Assembly: GCA_018065475.1 (NCBI GenBank)
Contig: JAGHTD010000050.1
Span: forward strand, 1 to 6,635
Direction: 5' to 3'
Length of the DNA stretch: 6,635 bases
Origin: Candidatus Colimorpha enterica
Lineage (GTDB): Bacteria > Bacillota > Clostridia > Oscillospirales > CAG-272
Under the pieces are notes generated by a model. That model did no database searches, had not been told where the DNA came from, and worked only from the letters and a program-made list of their open reading frames with translations. The translations under genes and the position numbers were made by a program. Positions 1 through 6,320 of this stretch are shown here, one piece after another. How positions within the stretch are numbered: the stretch's first letter is position 1; each line of letters begins with the position of its first letter.

Positions 1-1370
1 TCCATAACGATAGCTCCGCCGGAGCCCATCATGGAGCCCTTTGCTACGAGAGAGTCGAAATCGATGGGAGTATCGAGGTCTTTTTCGGTGAGGCATCCGC
101 CGGAAGGTCCGCCGGTCTGAATTGCCTTGAACTTCTTGCCGTTGGGGATACCGCCGCCGATGTCGAATATAAGCTCGCGGAGAGTCGTTCCCATAGGAAC
201 CTCTACGAGGCCGACGTTGTTGACTTTACCGCCGAGAGCGAATACCTTGGTACCCTTGGACTTTTCGGTGCCGTTCTTTGCGAACTCTGCTGCACCGTTG
301 CGGAGGATATAAGGAACGCATGCGAGAGTCTCAACGTTGTTGACGATTGTCGGGCACTGCCAGAGTCCCTTGACTGCGGGGAACGGAGGACGGGGACGGG
401 GCATACCGCGCTTGCCTTCAATGGAGTTAAGAAGAGCCGTCTCCTCACTGCAGACGAATGCGCCCGCGCCGAGACGGATGTGGCAATGGAAGGAGAAGTC
501 GGTTCCGAGGATGTTGTCGCCGAGAAGTCCGAGCTCTTCTGCCTGTCTGATCGCGATTCTGAGTCTGTTGACTGCGATAGGATACTCTGCTCTTACGTAG
601 AAGTAACCGTTCTGAGCGCCGATGGCGTATCCGGCGATGACCATACCCTCAATGACTGCGAGGGGGTTGCCTTCGAGGATGGAACGGTCCATGAACGCGC
701 CGGGGTCGCCCTCGTCGCCGTTGCAGACTACGTATTTTTCACCTTCGGGCTGAGCGAAAGCGAACTGCCACTTCTTACCGGTGGGGAATCCGCCGCCGCC
801 TCTTCCGCGGAGACCGGATGCGAGGACTTCGTTGATGAGGTCCTGACGGTTCATATGAAGGGCCTTGTCGAGTCCCTCGAACGCGCCTGCGCCGAGTGCC
901 TCGTTGATGTCTTCGGGGTTGATGACGCCGCAGCCGTGAAGCGCGATACGGACCTGCTTCTTGTAGAATCTGATCTCGTCCTGCTTTGCGACCTTCTCGC
1001 CGGTGACGGGGTCAACGTAAAGAAGTCTCTCGACGACTTCGCCGCCGAAGATGTCCTTCTCGATGATCTCGTCAACGTCTTCGATCTTTACCATACGGTA
1101 AAGGGTGTTTTCGGGATAAACCTTTACGAAGGGGCCCTGAGAGCAGAAGCCGAAGCAGCCGACCTGGTTTACGGATACTCTGTCGGAAAGGCCCTTCTCT
1201 GCGATCACCTTTTCAAACTTTTCTCTGATAGCAGCGGAGTCGGAAGAAAGGCATCCTGTACCGCCGCAGAGAACGATCGCGCGCTTCTGGTTTTCGCCGT
1301 TGAACTTTGCCGCAAGCTTTGCGGAGCAGTCCTGCTGAAGCGCCTTGAGTTCGTCAAATGATTTTACCAT
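1..1370 (-). CDS. hydB: NuoF-like subunit of NAD(P)-linked/bifurcating [FeFe]-hydrogenase (HydB/HndC type), 3' end cut by window edge
   Basis: The first 456 codons are visible; the C-terminus lies beyond the left edge. The product is the flavoprotein (diaphorase) subunit that binds FMN and NAD(H) and passes electrons through Fe-S clusters to the hydrogenase subunit in the cytoplasm. Residues ~30-80 form a thioredoxin-like [2Fe-2S] domain with C35-x4-C40 and C72-x3-C76, an N-terminal extension that separates HydB/HndC proteins from plain complex I NuoF. The FMN/NADH core follows: glycine-rich GRGGGGFPTGKKW near 187-200, GDEGDPGAFMDR near 217-228, GAGAFVCSEETALLNSIEG near 299-317, and GGPSGGCL near 415-422. 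By family knowledge, the missing part should hold the SLBB and 4Fe-4S NuoF domains and usually a 2x[4Fe-4S] ferredoxin tail (full length about 600 aa). The ATG overlaps the hydC stop by one base and has a strong ribosome site. Exact partner (bifurcating HydABC, NADP-reducing Hnd, or formate dehydrogenase) cannot be decided here. Confidence 0.93.
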   Translation of the reverse strand, partial: MVKSFDELKALQQDCSAKLAAKFNGENQKRAIVLCGGTGCLSSDSAAIREKFEKVIAEKGLSDRVSVNQVGCFGFCSQGPFVKVYPENTLYRMVKIEDVDEIIEKDIFGGEVVERLLYVDPVTGEKVAKQDEIRFYKKQVRIALHGCGVINPEDINEALGAGAFEGLDKALHMNRQDLINEVLASGLRGRGGGGFPTGKKWQFAFAQPEGEKYVVCNGDEGDPGAFMDRSILEGNPLAVIEGMVIAGYAIGAQNGYFYVRAEYPIAVNRLRIAIRQAEELGLLGDNILGTDFSFHCHIRLGAGAFVCSEETALLNSIEGKRGMPRPRPPFPAVKGLWQCPTIVNNVETLACVPYILRNGAAEFAKNGTEKSKGTKVFALGGKVNNVGLVEVPMGTTLRELIFDIGGGIPNGKKFKAIQTGGPSGGCLTEKDLDTPIDFDSLVAKGSMMGSGGAIVM

Positions 1371-1858
1371 TACTGATTACCTCCTTTGGCACGGAGCTCG
1401 TCGATGATGCCCTGAACGGCACCGACGGATACCTTAGGATATACCTTTCCGTTGATGGAAACTGCGGGTGCGATACCGCATGCACCGATGCAGCGGAGTG
1501 CGTCGATAGTAAACATACCGTCTTCCGTCGTTTCGCCCGGCTTGATGCCGAGGATCTCGGAAAACTTATCGATAACCTGCTGAGCGCCCTTGACGTAGCA
1601 GGCGGTGCCGAGACAGCAACCGATAACGAACTTCCCCTTAGGTTTGAGGGAGAAGAACGAATAGAAAGTAACAACACCGTAGATCTCGGATACGCTTATT
1701 CCCGTTTTCTCGGAAATGAGCTCCTGAACGTCGAGAGGAATGTAACCGTATTCCTTCTGGACATCACTGAGAATCATCATCAAAGGTGTTCTTTCAGCCG
1801 CGTATCTTTCACAGATCTCGGTGATCTGCTTGACGGCGGCTTCGCTTAAATGAGCCAT
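1370..1858 (-). CDS. hydC: NuoE-like [2Fe-2S] subunit of NAD(P)-linked/bifurcating [FeFe]-hydrogenase (HydC/HndA type)
   Basis: This complete 162-residue protein is a thioredoxin-like [2Fe-2S] electron carrier of the NuoE/HydC/HndA family. It docks on the NuoF-like flavoprotein encoded next and relays electrons between flavin and other clusters. The N-terminal ~75 residues are the family's helical segment, including a DVQKEYGYIP stretch near 32-41. The cluster ligands are C82-x4-C87 and C123-x3-C127, 35 residues apart, the standard NuoE pattern; C81 is an extra adjacent cysteine. The length is usual for the family (about 155-180). There is no signal peptide or membrane segment, so it is cytoplasmic. 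It is the first gene after a consensus promoter and a hairpin leader. Its stop overlaps the hydB start, so the subunits should be made in matched amounts. Homologues also serve NAD-dependent formate dehydrogenases, so the assignment to hydrogenase is the most likely option rather than proven. Confidence 0.93.
   Translation of the reverse strand: MAHLSEAAVKQITEICERYAAERTPLMMILSDVQKEYGYIPLDVQELISEKTGISVSEIYGVVTFYSFFSLKPKGKFVIGCCLGTACYVKGAQQVIDKFSEILGIKPGETTEDGMFTIDALRCIGACGIAPAVSINGKVYPKVSVGAVQGIIDELRAKGGNQ
1379..1387 (-). promoter_or_regulatory. Ribosome binding site of hydB
   Basis: On the minus strand the sequence AAAGGAGGT lies inside the last codons of hydC, with GGAGG ending nine bases before the hydB ATG. 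It fixes the hydB start at 1370 and indicates independent ribosome loading in addition to any coupling through the one-base TAATG stop/start overlap. Confidence 0.85.
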
Positions 1859-1864
1859 ATTTTA

Positions 1865-1872
1865 TCCTCCTT
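1865..1872 (-). promoter_or_regulatory. Ribosome binding site of hydC
   Basis: AAGGAGGA on the minus strand lies six bases before the ATG at 1858. It is a near-perfect anti-16S match that fixes the hydC start. The leader hairpin at 1879-1895 lies just upstream and leaves this site unpaired. Confidence 0.85.
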
Positions 1873-1878
1873 GTTTTG

Positions 1879-1895
1879 ACGGGACACAGTCCCGT
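1879..1895 (-). promoter_or_regulatory. Perfect 7-bp inverted repeat / hairpin in the hydCB leader
   Basis: The arms ACGGGAC and GTCCCGT are exact complements separated by three bases. No T-run follows on either strand, so this is not an intrinsic terminator. It lies downstream of the predicted start of transcription (about 1905) and six bases upstream of the hydC ribosome site, so it would sit near the 5' end of the mRNA. It could be a stabilising 5' stem-loop or the operator of a repressor. It does not match the Rex consensus (TTGTTAA-N4-TTAACAA). Confidence 0.6.
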
Positions 1896-1911
1896 ACATT
1901 ATAACTTATAT

Positions 1912-1940
1912 ATTATACGACTTGAAAGGAAAAAAGTCAA
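1912..1940 (-). promoter_or_regulatory. Sigma-A-type promoter for hydCB
   Basis: Read on the minus strand, the -35 box TTGACT (1935-1940) and the -10 box TATAAT (1912-1917) are separated by exactly 17 bases, 11 of 12 positions matching consensus. Transcription should begin near 1905, giving a leader of roughly 47 bases containing the hairpin and ribosome site. A second TATAAT at 1898-1903 has only a poor -35 partner (TTCAAG) and is a less likely alternative. Confidence 0.85.
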
Positions 1941-1954
1941 TATTATCAGAGATA

Positions 1955-2000
1955 TTTTTCAAAAAAGCGGACGATTTGAGCGGGAGTTTTTTCAAAACGG
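1955..2000. repeat. Two copies of a TTTTTCAAAA...CGG motif between divergent promoters
   Basis: The plus strand carries TTTTTCAAAAAAGCGG at 1955-1970 and TTTTTCAAAACGG at 1988-2000, with starts 33 bases apart, about three helical turns. Each copy is a T-tract/A-tract pair. One copy lies 15-31 bases upstream of the hydC -35 box and the other directly abuts the tmcAL -35 box. They may act as UP-element-like AT tracts or a shared protein site; simple AT-rich composition is also possible. Confidence 0.4.
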
Positions 2001-2029
2001 TTGACAAAAAACGAAAGATAGTATATAAT
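2001..2029 (+). promoter_or_regulatory. Perfect-consensus sigma-A promoter for tmcAL
   Basis: TTGACA at 2001-2006 and TATAAT at 2024-2029 are separated by 17 bases, a 12 of 12 consensus match. The predicted start site (about 2035-2037) falls within the ribosome binding site of the following gene, so the mRNA leader would be only about ten bases. Confidence 0.88.
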
Positions 2030-2033
2030 ATAT

Positions 2034-2039
2034 AAGGAG
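2034..2039 (+). promoter_or_regulatory. Ribosome binding site of tmcAL, overlapping the predicted transcription start
   Basis: AAGGAG lies six bases before the ATG at 2046 and sets that start. Because the -10 box ends at 2029, transcription would begin at or inside this element, so the transcript may carry only part of it. Confidence 0.7.
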
Positions 2040-2045
2040 TATATT

Positions 2046-3149
2046 ATGAACGTTGGAATCGTATGCGAATACAACCCGCTTCACGTCGGGCACAGACATC
2101 AGTATGAAATAATCAGGCAGAAATTCGGGGCTGACACCCGTATCGTCTGCGTGATGAGCGGCAACTTCGTCCAGCGCGGAGAGCCCGCCGTTTTCGACAA
2201 ATTCACGCGCGCCGGTGCCGCCGTCAGATGCGGTGCCGACCTCGTACTTGAGCTGATCCCTCCGTTCTCATTGCTTCCGGCAGACCGGTATGCGCTTTCT
2301 TCGGTATCGGTGCTTGACAGTCTCGGCTGTATAGACGTTGTCTGCTTCGGCTCGGAATGCGGCGACGTTTCCCTTCTCCGCGATTTCGTCAGAAAAAGAG
2401 AGCTTCTGCCGCAGGTAAAAGACGCCTCGGCTTCGTATCAGAAATCGGCGGAAAGACTGTTTTCGGAAAAATATCCCGGTTCGTTTTATCCGAAAAAGCC
2501 GAACAATATCCTCGCCGCCGAATACCTGTCGGCACTTGACGTGCTCGGCTCCGGGATCGTTCCGTTCACCTACACCCGCTCGCACTCGGTCAGCGCGGAA
2601 AAGATAAGAGAAAAGCTGTCCGCCGGAGAAGACTTTGCTCATCTCATCCCGCAGGAAGCACGCTTGCTGTTTTCGGAAGCTCCGGTATGCAGAAACGACG
2701 TTTACTCATCCATGGCAATGTATTCCCTTCTTACCGAAGGCGGATCTGCTTTCGGTATGAACGGCGGCGTTTACGAGCGTATAAAACACATTTCGGAAGA
2801 CTGCCGTGATATTCAGTCGGTCATTTCACGGTCAGTCTGCGGAAGATACTCCGCATCAAGGATAAGTAGATCGGTACTCTGTTCGGTTCTCGGGATCAAA
2901 GACGGCTGTCAGAACCGCCTCCCTCTTTACGCCAACCTGCTCGCGGCAGATTACGAGGGGCGGAAGATCGTCGCCGCGGCAAAAAAGTCCGGCTTCCCGA
3001 TCCTCACGAAGCATTCCGACTCCCTCTCCCTTACGGGAGAAGCCTCGGAGCAGTATTGCGCGGCTTCAAAGAACGATATGCTCTATTCCCTTATGCTCGG
3101 GAAAGAACCGTCGTATTTTTTAAAACAAAAACCGTTTATTACGGATTGA
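2046..3149 (+). CDS. tmcAL: tRNA(Met) cytidine acetate ligase (TmcAL/YlbM family), short variant
   Basis: This 367-residue protein belongs to the nucleotidyltransferase-like TmcAL family. By family knowledge the enzyme activates acetate with ATP and acetylates the wobble cytidine C34 of elongator tRNA-Met (ac4C34), in the cytoplasm. The N-terminus reads VGIVCEYNPLHVGHRHQ, with the nucleotide-binding HxGH motif at 13-16. The family block MSGNFVQRGEPA follows at 37-48, then AGADLVLELP-like residues near 62-72, PNNILAAEYLSAL at 152-164, and an S-x-x-x-I-R element (SAEKIREKL) at 183-191. The length is below the ~390-415 I recall for the family, and the YHD-containing loop usually found before the S-x-x-x-I-R element seems shortened. 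In Bacillus, ylbN and rpmF are nearby; here they do not follow. Instead a terminator-like hairpin overlaps the stop codon and RNase J comes next. Family identity is firm; catalytic activity of this short form is inferred. Confidence 0.9.
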   Translation: MNVGIVCEYNPLHVGHRHQYEIIRQKFGADTRIVCVMSGNFVQRGEPAVFDKFTRAGAAVRCGADLVLELIPPFSLLPADRYALSSVSVLDSLGCIDVVCFGSECGDVSLLRDFVRKRELLPQVKDASASYQKSAERLFSEKYPGSFYPKKPNNILAAEYLSALDVLGSGIVPFTYTRSHSVSAEKIREKLSAGEDFAHLIPQEARLLFSEAPVCRNDVYSSMAMYSLLTEGGSAFGMNGGVYERIKHISEDCRDIQSVISRSVCGRYSASRISRSVLCSVLGIKDGCQNRLPLYANLLAADYEGRKIVAAAKKSGFPILTKHSDSLSLTGEASEQYCAASKNDMLYSLMLGKEPSYFLKQKPFITD

Positions 3150-3162
3150 AATAATCCGTTTT
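3141..3162 (+). terminator. Terminator-like hairpin overlapping the tmcAL stop
   Basis: ACGGATT (3141-3147) pairs perfectly with AATCCGT (3153-3159) around a five-base loop, and a short TTTT run ends at 3162. The tmcAL TGA stop (3147-3149) lies at the stem/loop junction. The stem is AT-rich and the T-run short, so termination may be only partial. Confidence 0.5.
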
Positions 3163-3182
3163 CAGTAGTAATCACAATCTTT

Positions 3183-3208
3183 TACACCTTTTTGACAGGT
3201 GTATTTTT
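3183..3208 (+). terminator. Second hairpin with T-run upstream of the RNase J gene
   Basis: TACACCT (3183-3189) pairs perfectly with AGGTGTA (3197-3203) over a seven-base loop and is followed by TTTTT (3204-3208), the form of an intrinsic terminator. It lies 21 bases after the first hairpin and 27 bases before the RNase J start. It could back up termination after tmcAL or act as an attenuator or leader structure for the RNase J gene. Confidence 0.55.
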
Positions 3209-3218
3209 CGCGTTTTAT
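3192..3218 (+). promoter_or_regulatory. Possible weak promoter for the RNase J gene
   Basis: A perfect TTGACA -35 hexamer lies at 3192-3197, inside the loop and 3' arm of the second hairpin. The best -10 candidates, TTTTAT (3213-3218, spacer 15) or TTTATC (3214-3219, spacer 16), are poor. It is listed because RNase J otherwise has no visible promoter if the two upstream hairpins terminate efficiently. Confidence 0.3.
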
Positions 3219-3235
3219 CGCAGAAGGAAGAAAAA

Positions 3236-4912
3236 ATGGCAAGAAAAAAACAAATCGGCAATCTGAAAGTGATCATGCTCGGCGGGATGAACGAAATAGG
3301 CAAGAACCTCGCCGTTATAGAATACGAAGACGATATAATCATGGTCGATTGCGGTATGGGCTTCCCCGACGAGGATATGCTCGGAGTCGATCTCGTCATC
3401 CCCGACACCAAATACCTCGAAGATAACTGCGACAGGATAAGAGGACTTTTTATAACCCACGGTCACGAAGACCATATAGGCGCTATCCCGTATATTCTCA
3501 GAAAGTTCGACGTGCCGATTTACGGCACCAACCTCGCGCTCGGAATACTTGAAAACAAGCTCGCCGAACACACGGTGACCTTTGCTCCGAAGCTCAACGT
3601 AGTTAGAGTCGGAGACGTCATCAAGGTGGGTCAGTTTGAGGTCGAGTTCATCCGCGTCAACCACTCCATCGCCGACGCCTGCTGTCTCGCGATTAAGACG
3701 CCTGCGGGAACGATACTCCACACGGGAGACTTCAAGCTCGACCTTACGCCTATCGAAGGCGAAATGCTCGACATCACCCGCCTCGGTCAGCTCGGACAGG
3801 AAGGGATCAAGCTCCTTATGTGCGAATCGACCAACGCCGAAAGACCCGGTTATACCCCTTCCGAAAAGAAAGTCGGCCAGGCGCTCAACAACATTTTCAT
3901 GATGAACAGCGACAAGAGGATAGTCATCGCGACCTTCTCCTCAAACGTCCACAGAGTACAGCAGATAATCAACATCAGTATCGCCCACGGCAGAAAAGTG
4001 GCGATAACCGGCCGTTCCATGCTCAATGTGGTCAGCGCGGCGCTCCGTCTCGGATATATGACCCTGCCGGAGGATCTGCTCATAGACCTCTCTGATATCG
4101 ACAGATACTCGCCCGAAAAGGTGACGATCATCACAACCGGAACGCAGGGCGAGCCGATGTCCGCCCTCTACCGTATGGCGTTCGGCAGCCACGACAAGGT
4201 CAAGCTCACGCCCTCCGACCTCGTCGTCATCTCCGCAAGCGCGATCCCCGGCAACGAGAAAATGGTCACGAAGATCATCAACGAGCTCGTCAAGAACGGT
4301 ATCGGCGTATTCAAGGACGACAGCGTCGCCGTCCACGTTTCCGGTCACGCCTGCCAGGAGGAGATCAAGCTGATGATGGCTCTCACCAGACCCCTGTACT
4401 TCATCCCGATCCACGGCGAATACAAACACCTTGCAGCAAACAGAGCCCTTGCGCTCGATATGGGTATTCCCGCCGAAAACATCTTCATTCCCAACCTCGG
4501 CGATGTAGTTGAGATCACTCCCGACGGCGCGTCGATCTCCGGCACAGTTCCCGCGGGAAAACTCCTCATAGACGGCTACGGAATAGGCGACATCGGTGCC
4601 GTCGTTCTCCGCGACAGAAAACACCTCGCGCAGGACGGTATCATCGCCATCGTCACGTCGATAGACTTCACCTACCGCACGGTGCTTTCGGGCCCCGACG
4701 TTGTATCGAGAGGATTCGTTTACGTCAAGGAGTCCGAAGAGCTTGTGGAAAGCATCCGTCAGATAGCCGAGGATACGGTCAACGACTGCCTCGATCACAA
4801 CATCATGGATCACACCGAGATCAAGGCGGAGATCAAGACCGCTCTCTCAAAGTTCATCTTCATCAACACCGGCAGAAAGCCGATGATACTGCCGATAATC
4901 ATGAGCGTATAA
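3236..4912 (+). CDS. rnj: Ribonuclease J (metallo-beta-lactamase/beta-CASP nuclease)
   Basis: This 558-residue protein matches the usual length of RNase J, the 5'-3' exonuclease and endonuclease that drives mRNA turnover and rRNA maturation in Firmicutes. The metallo-beta-lactamase zinc motif THGHEDH gives ligands H75, H77, D79 and H80; further ligands are H143 (VNHS), D165 (HTGDFK) and H393 (PIHGEYKHL). The beta-CASP domain spans roughly 210-370, with VIATFSSNVHRVQQ near 230-243, SASAIPGNE near 333-341 and SGHACQEE at 369-376. The C-terminal domain ends in a basic GRKPMILPIIMSV tail, so the protein is complete. ATG at 3236 follows an AAGGA site (3224-3228) seven bases upstream. All catalytic residues are present. 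I cannot tell RNase J1 from J2 type by eye, but the intact active site favours an active J1-like enzyme. A strong terminator follows. Confidence 0.96.
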   Translation: MARKKQIGNLKVIMLGGMNEIGKNLAVIEYEDDIIMVDCGMGFPDEDMLGVDLVIPDTKYLEDNCDRIRGLFITHGHEDHIGAIPYILRKFDVPIYGTNLALGILENKLAEHTVTFAPKLNVVRVGDVIKVGQFEVEFIRVNHSIADACCLAIKTPAGTILHTGDFKLDLTPIEGEMLDITRLGQLGQEGIKLLMCESTNAERPGYTPSEKKVGQALNNIFMMNSDKRIVIATFSSNVHRVQQIINISIAHGRKVAITGRSMLNVVSAALRLGYMTLPEDLLIDLSDIDRYSPEKVTIITTGTQGEPMSALYRMAFGSHDKVKLTPSDLVVISASAIPGNEKMVTKIINELVKNGIGVFKDDSVAVHVSGHACQEEIKLMMALTRPLYFIPIHGEYKHLAANRALALDMGIPAENIFIPNLGDVVEITPDGASISGTVPAGKLLIDGYGIGDIGAVVLRDRKHLAQDGIIAIVTSIDFTYRTVLSGPDVVSRGFVYVKESEELVESIRQIAEDTVNDCLDHNIMDHTEIKAEIKTALSKFIFINTGRKPMILPIIMSV

Positions 4913-4915
4913 ACG

Positions 4916-4942
4916 AAAAAAGCTGCTTAAAGCAGCTTTTTT
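4916..4942. terminator. Bidirectional intrinsic terminator between convergent genes
   Basis: A 12-bp perfect stem (six A:T pairs plus a GCTGCT/AGCAGC core) closes a three-base loop, with the A-run on one side serving as the T-run on the opposite strand. It starts four bases after the RNase J stop and ends 14 bases before the stop of the convergent glycosidase gene, so it can end transcripts from both sides. Confidence 0.92.
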
Positions 4943-4956
4943 CTTTACTTTCCATA

Positions 4957-6270
4957 TTATCTTTCCGCCTCGATAAGAGCGAAGGTGTATGGCCTCAGCG
5001 CAATCTTTGACGGGACGGCGGGGAGGAAAGTTTCCTCCGTGCTTTCGCCGTCCGGAGAAAGCAGTGTGAGCTTCACGTTCTTGCTTCCCATTCCGCTGAC
5101 GTCGAGGGTGAACTCCTCTTCCCTTGCGCCTTCCGAGTCGTCGAATCTTCCGATGAAAATCGCGTCCTTCTTTCCGTCTGTCGCTGCGGCGAGCTTGATC
5201 TTCGGCTCATCGACTGTCTCGACCTGGTTTTTCAGCTGATATACCTTGTTGAAAGCGATGAACGGACGGAATGCGGGCTTTATAGCCGATCCGTACGCCT
5301 CGTCGTGGCGGTATTTTCCATCGTTCCTTCTGAAAAGGCCGTTGAAGGATGAATTGAACTGTGCGTCGTAGTAGTTTGCGATATTGACGCCGACCCTCTG
5401 CATCTCGCAGAAAGCGGCGGCGACGAACGAAGCGCCTCTGACGTCGTTGAATATCTCGTACGTCTGCTTCATATTTTCCCAGTCCTGAACGTAATTCCAC
5501 TCGGTGATGAAGGTCGGGATCCCGTATCTTCCGTACTTTTTCAGCGTATCCTGCACACGTTTGTACTCTCTGCCGATCGTGTCGAGCGAGTCGAAATAGT
5601 TGTGGTAAGAGAGGAAATCAAGCGGTGCTTTCTCGCCTTCGTTCATATACTCAAAGAAGCCCTTGATGAACTCGTCGGAGGTGAATCCGCCGGCGGGTCC
5701 GCCGATCTTTACGTTCGGGAAACGCTTTTTGAGATAAATGATCGTATCCTTGAAAAGAGGATAGAACTCCTCAAACGTGCCCTCCCACATGTGGTGGGTG
5801 AACTCCGGCTCGTTCCATATTTCAAAATATTCGACGGCGTCCTTATATCCGTCTGCCCAGCCCTCGCAGTAATGTGCGATCACGCCTTCGCAAATCCTCG
5901 CCCATTTCTTATAGTCCTTCGGGGGATAGATATGGCGCTTTATCGGCCCGTTTTCGATCGTGACTCCGAGACGGTAGATGACATTCGTTCCGCATTCCCT
6001 TATCGCCTCTATGTACTTGTCGGTCAAAAAGAAATTGTAGTTTTTCGGGTCGGTCGGATCTGCGTCAAAGCACTTGAAAACGCAGGGGATATCGACGAAT
6101 TCACCCGCTCCGTACGCCCCCTCGGTATCGTGAAGGCGGGAATAAGGGATCTGCGCTTCTTTGAACCATTTTGACGAATCGTGGAGAAAATGACCCGTTC
6201 TCGGTCCGTTGTTGACTCCGTGGACGGGGTTAATCACTCCGTTGATCTTTGTGAAATCAGCTTTCAACAT
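4957..6270 (-). CDS. Intracellular clan GH-A glycosidase resembling GH39 beta-xylosidases
   Basis: This complete 437-residue protein has a (beta/alpha)8-barrel glycosidase pattern. FEIWNEPE at 149-156 places the likely acid/base at E154 and FITEWN at 254-259 places the likely nucleophile at E257, as in retaining clan-A enzymes. Other barrel motifs are YSRLHD (43-48), NVIYRLG (96-102) and LSYHNYF (220-226). Residues ~355-437 look like the accessory beta-sandwich common in GH39. The WNEP and TEWN pairing together with the C-terminal sheet favours GH39 (beta-xylosidase, iduronidase-type), but family and substrate are not certain; GH5, GH51 or GH79-like relatives are alternatives. No signal peptide or carbohydrate-binding module is visible, so it probably acts on imported oligosaccharides or glycosides in the cytoplasm. 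The ATG at 6270 has an AAAGGA site (6278-6283) seven bases upstream. It lies 50 bases after trxB with no clear promoter of its own, so co-transcription with trxB is likely. No transporter or sugar regulator is in view. Confidence 0.82.
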   Translation of the reverse strand: MLKADFTKINGVINPVHGVNNGPRTGHFLHDSSKWFKEAQIPYSRLHDTEGAYGAGEFVDIPCVFKCFDADPTDPKNYNFFLTDKYIEAIRECGTNVIYRLGVTIENGPIKRHIYPPKDYKKWARICEGVIAHYCEGWADGYKDAVEYFEIWNEPEFTHHMWEGTFEEFYPLFKDTIIYLKKRFPNVKIGGPAGGFTSDEFIKGFFEYMNEGEKAPLDFLSYHNYFDSLDTIGREYKRVQDTLKKYGRYGIPTFITEWNYVQDWENMKQTYEIFNDVRGASFVAAAFCEMQRVGVNIANYYDAQFNSSFNGLFRRNDGKYRHDEAYGSAIKPAFRPFIAFNKVYQLKNQVETVDEPKIKLAAATDGKKDAIFIGRFDDSEGAREEEFTLDVSGMGSKNVKLTLLSPDGESTEETFLPAVPSKIALRPYTFALIEAER

Positions 6271-6320
6271 ATATTTTTCCTTTCACGGACTATGCCGTAT
6301 AATATGAATGGGCTGACGGC

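Noticed and set aside
480..1361. A 293-codon open frame on the plus strand opposite hydB, plus a shorter minus-strand frame at 851-1075
   Set aside because: Its translation has no recognisable family and it lies wholly antisense to a well-conserved gene. Long antisense frames arise readily from this codon usage, and no ribosome site or promoter supports it.
1358..1849. A 163-codon plus-strand frame opposite hydC
   Set aside because: It is the mirror of hydC, whose cysteine pattern and ribosome site are unmistakable.
1859..2000. Rex-type redox operator or a riboswitch in front of hydCB
   Set aside because: No TTGTTAA-N4-TTAACAA-like palindrome is present, and the predicted leader of about 47 bases is too short for known riboswitch classes.
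3941..4813. A 290-codon minus-strand frame opposite rnj, and a 168-codon one at 3215-3721
   Set aside because: Both are antisense to conserved RNase J codons, rich in D/V/E residues typical of mirrored frames, and lack a plausible ribosome site or family match.
5602..6174. A 190-codon plus-strand frame opposite the glycosidase, and a 124-codon one at 6181-6555
   Set aside because: They mirror the glycosidase and trxB coding strands. The second runs across the intergenic gap and into trxB, and neither resembles a known protein.
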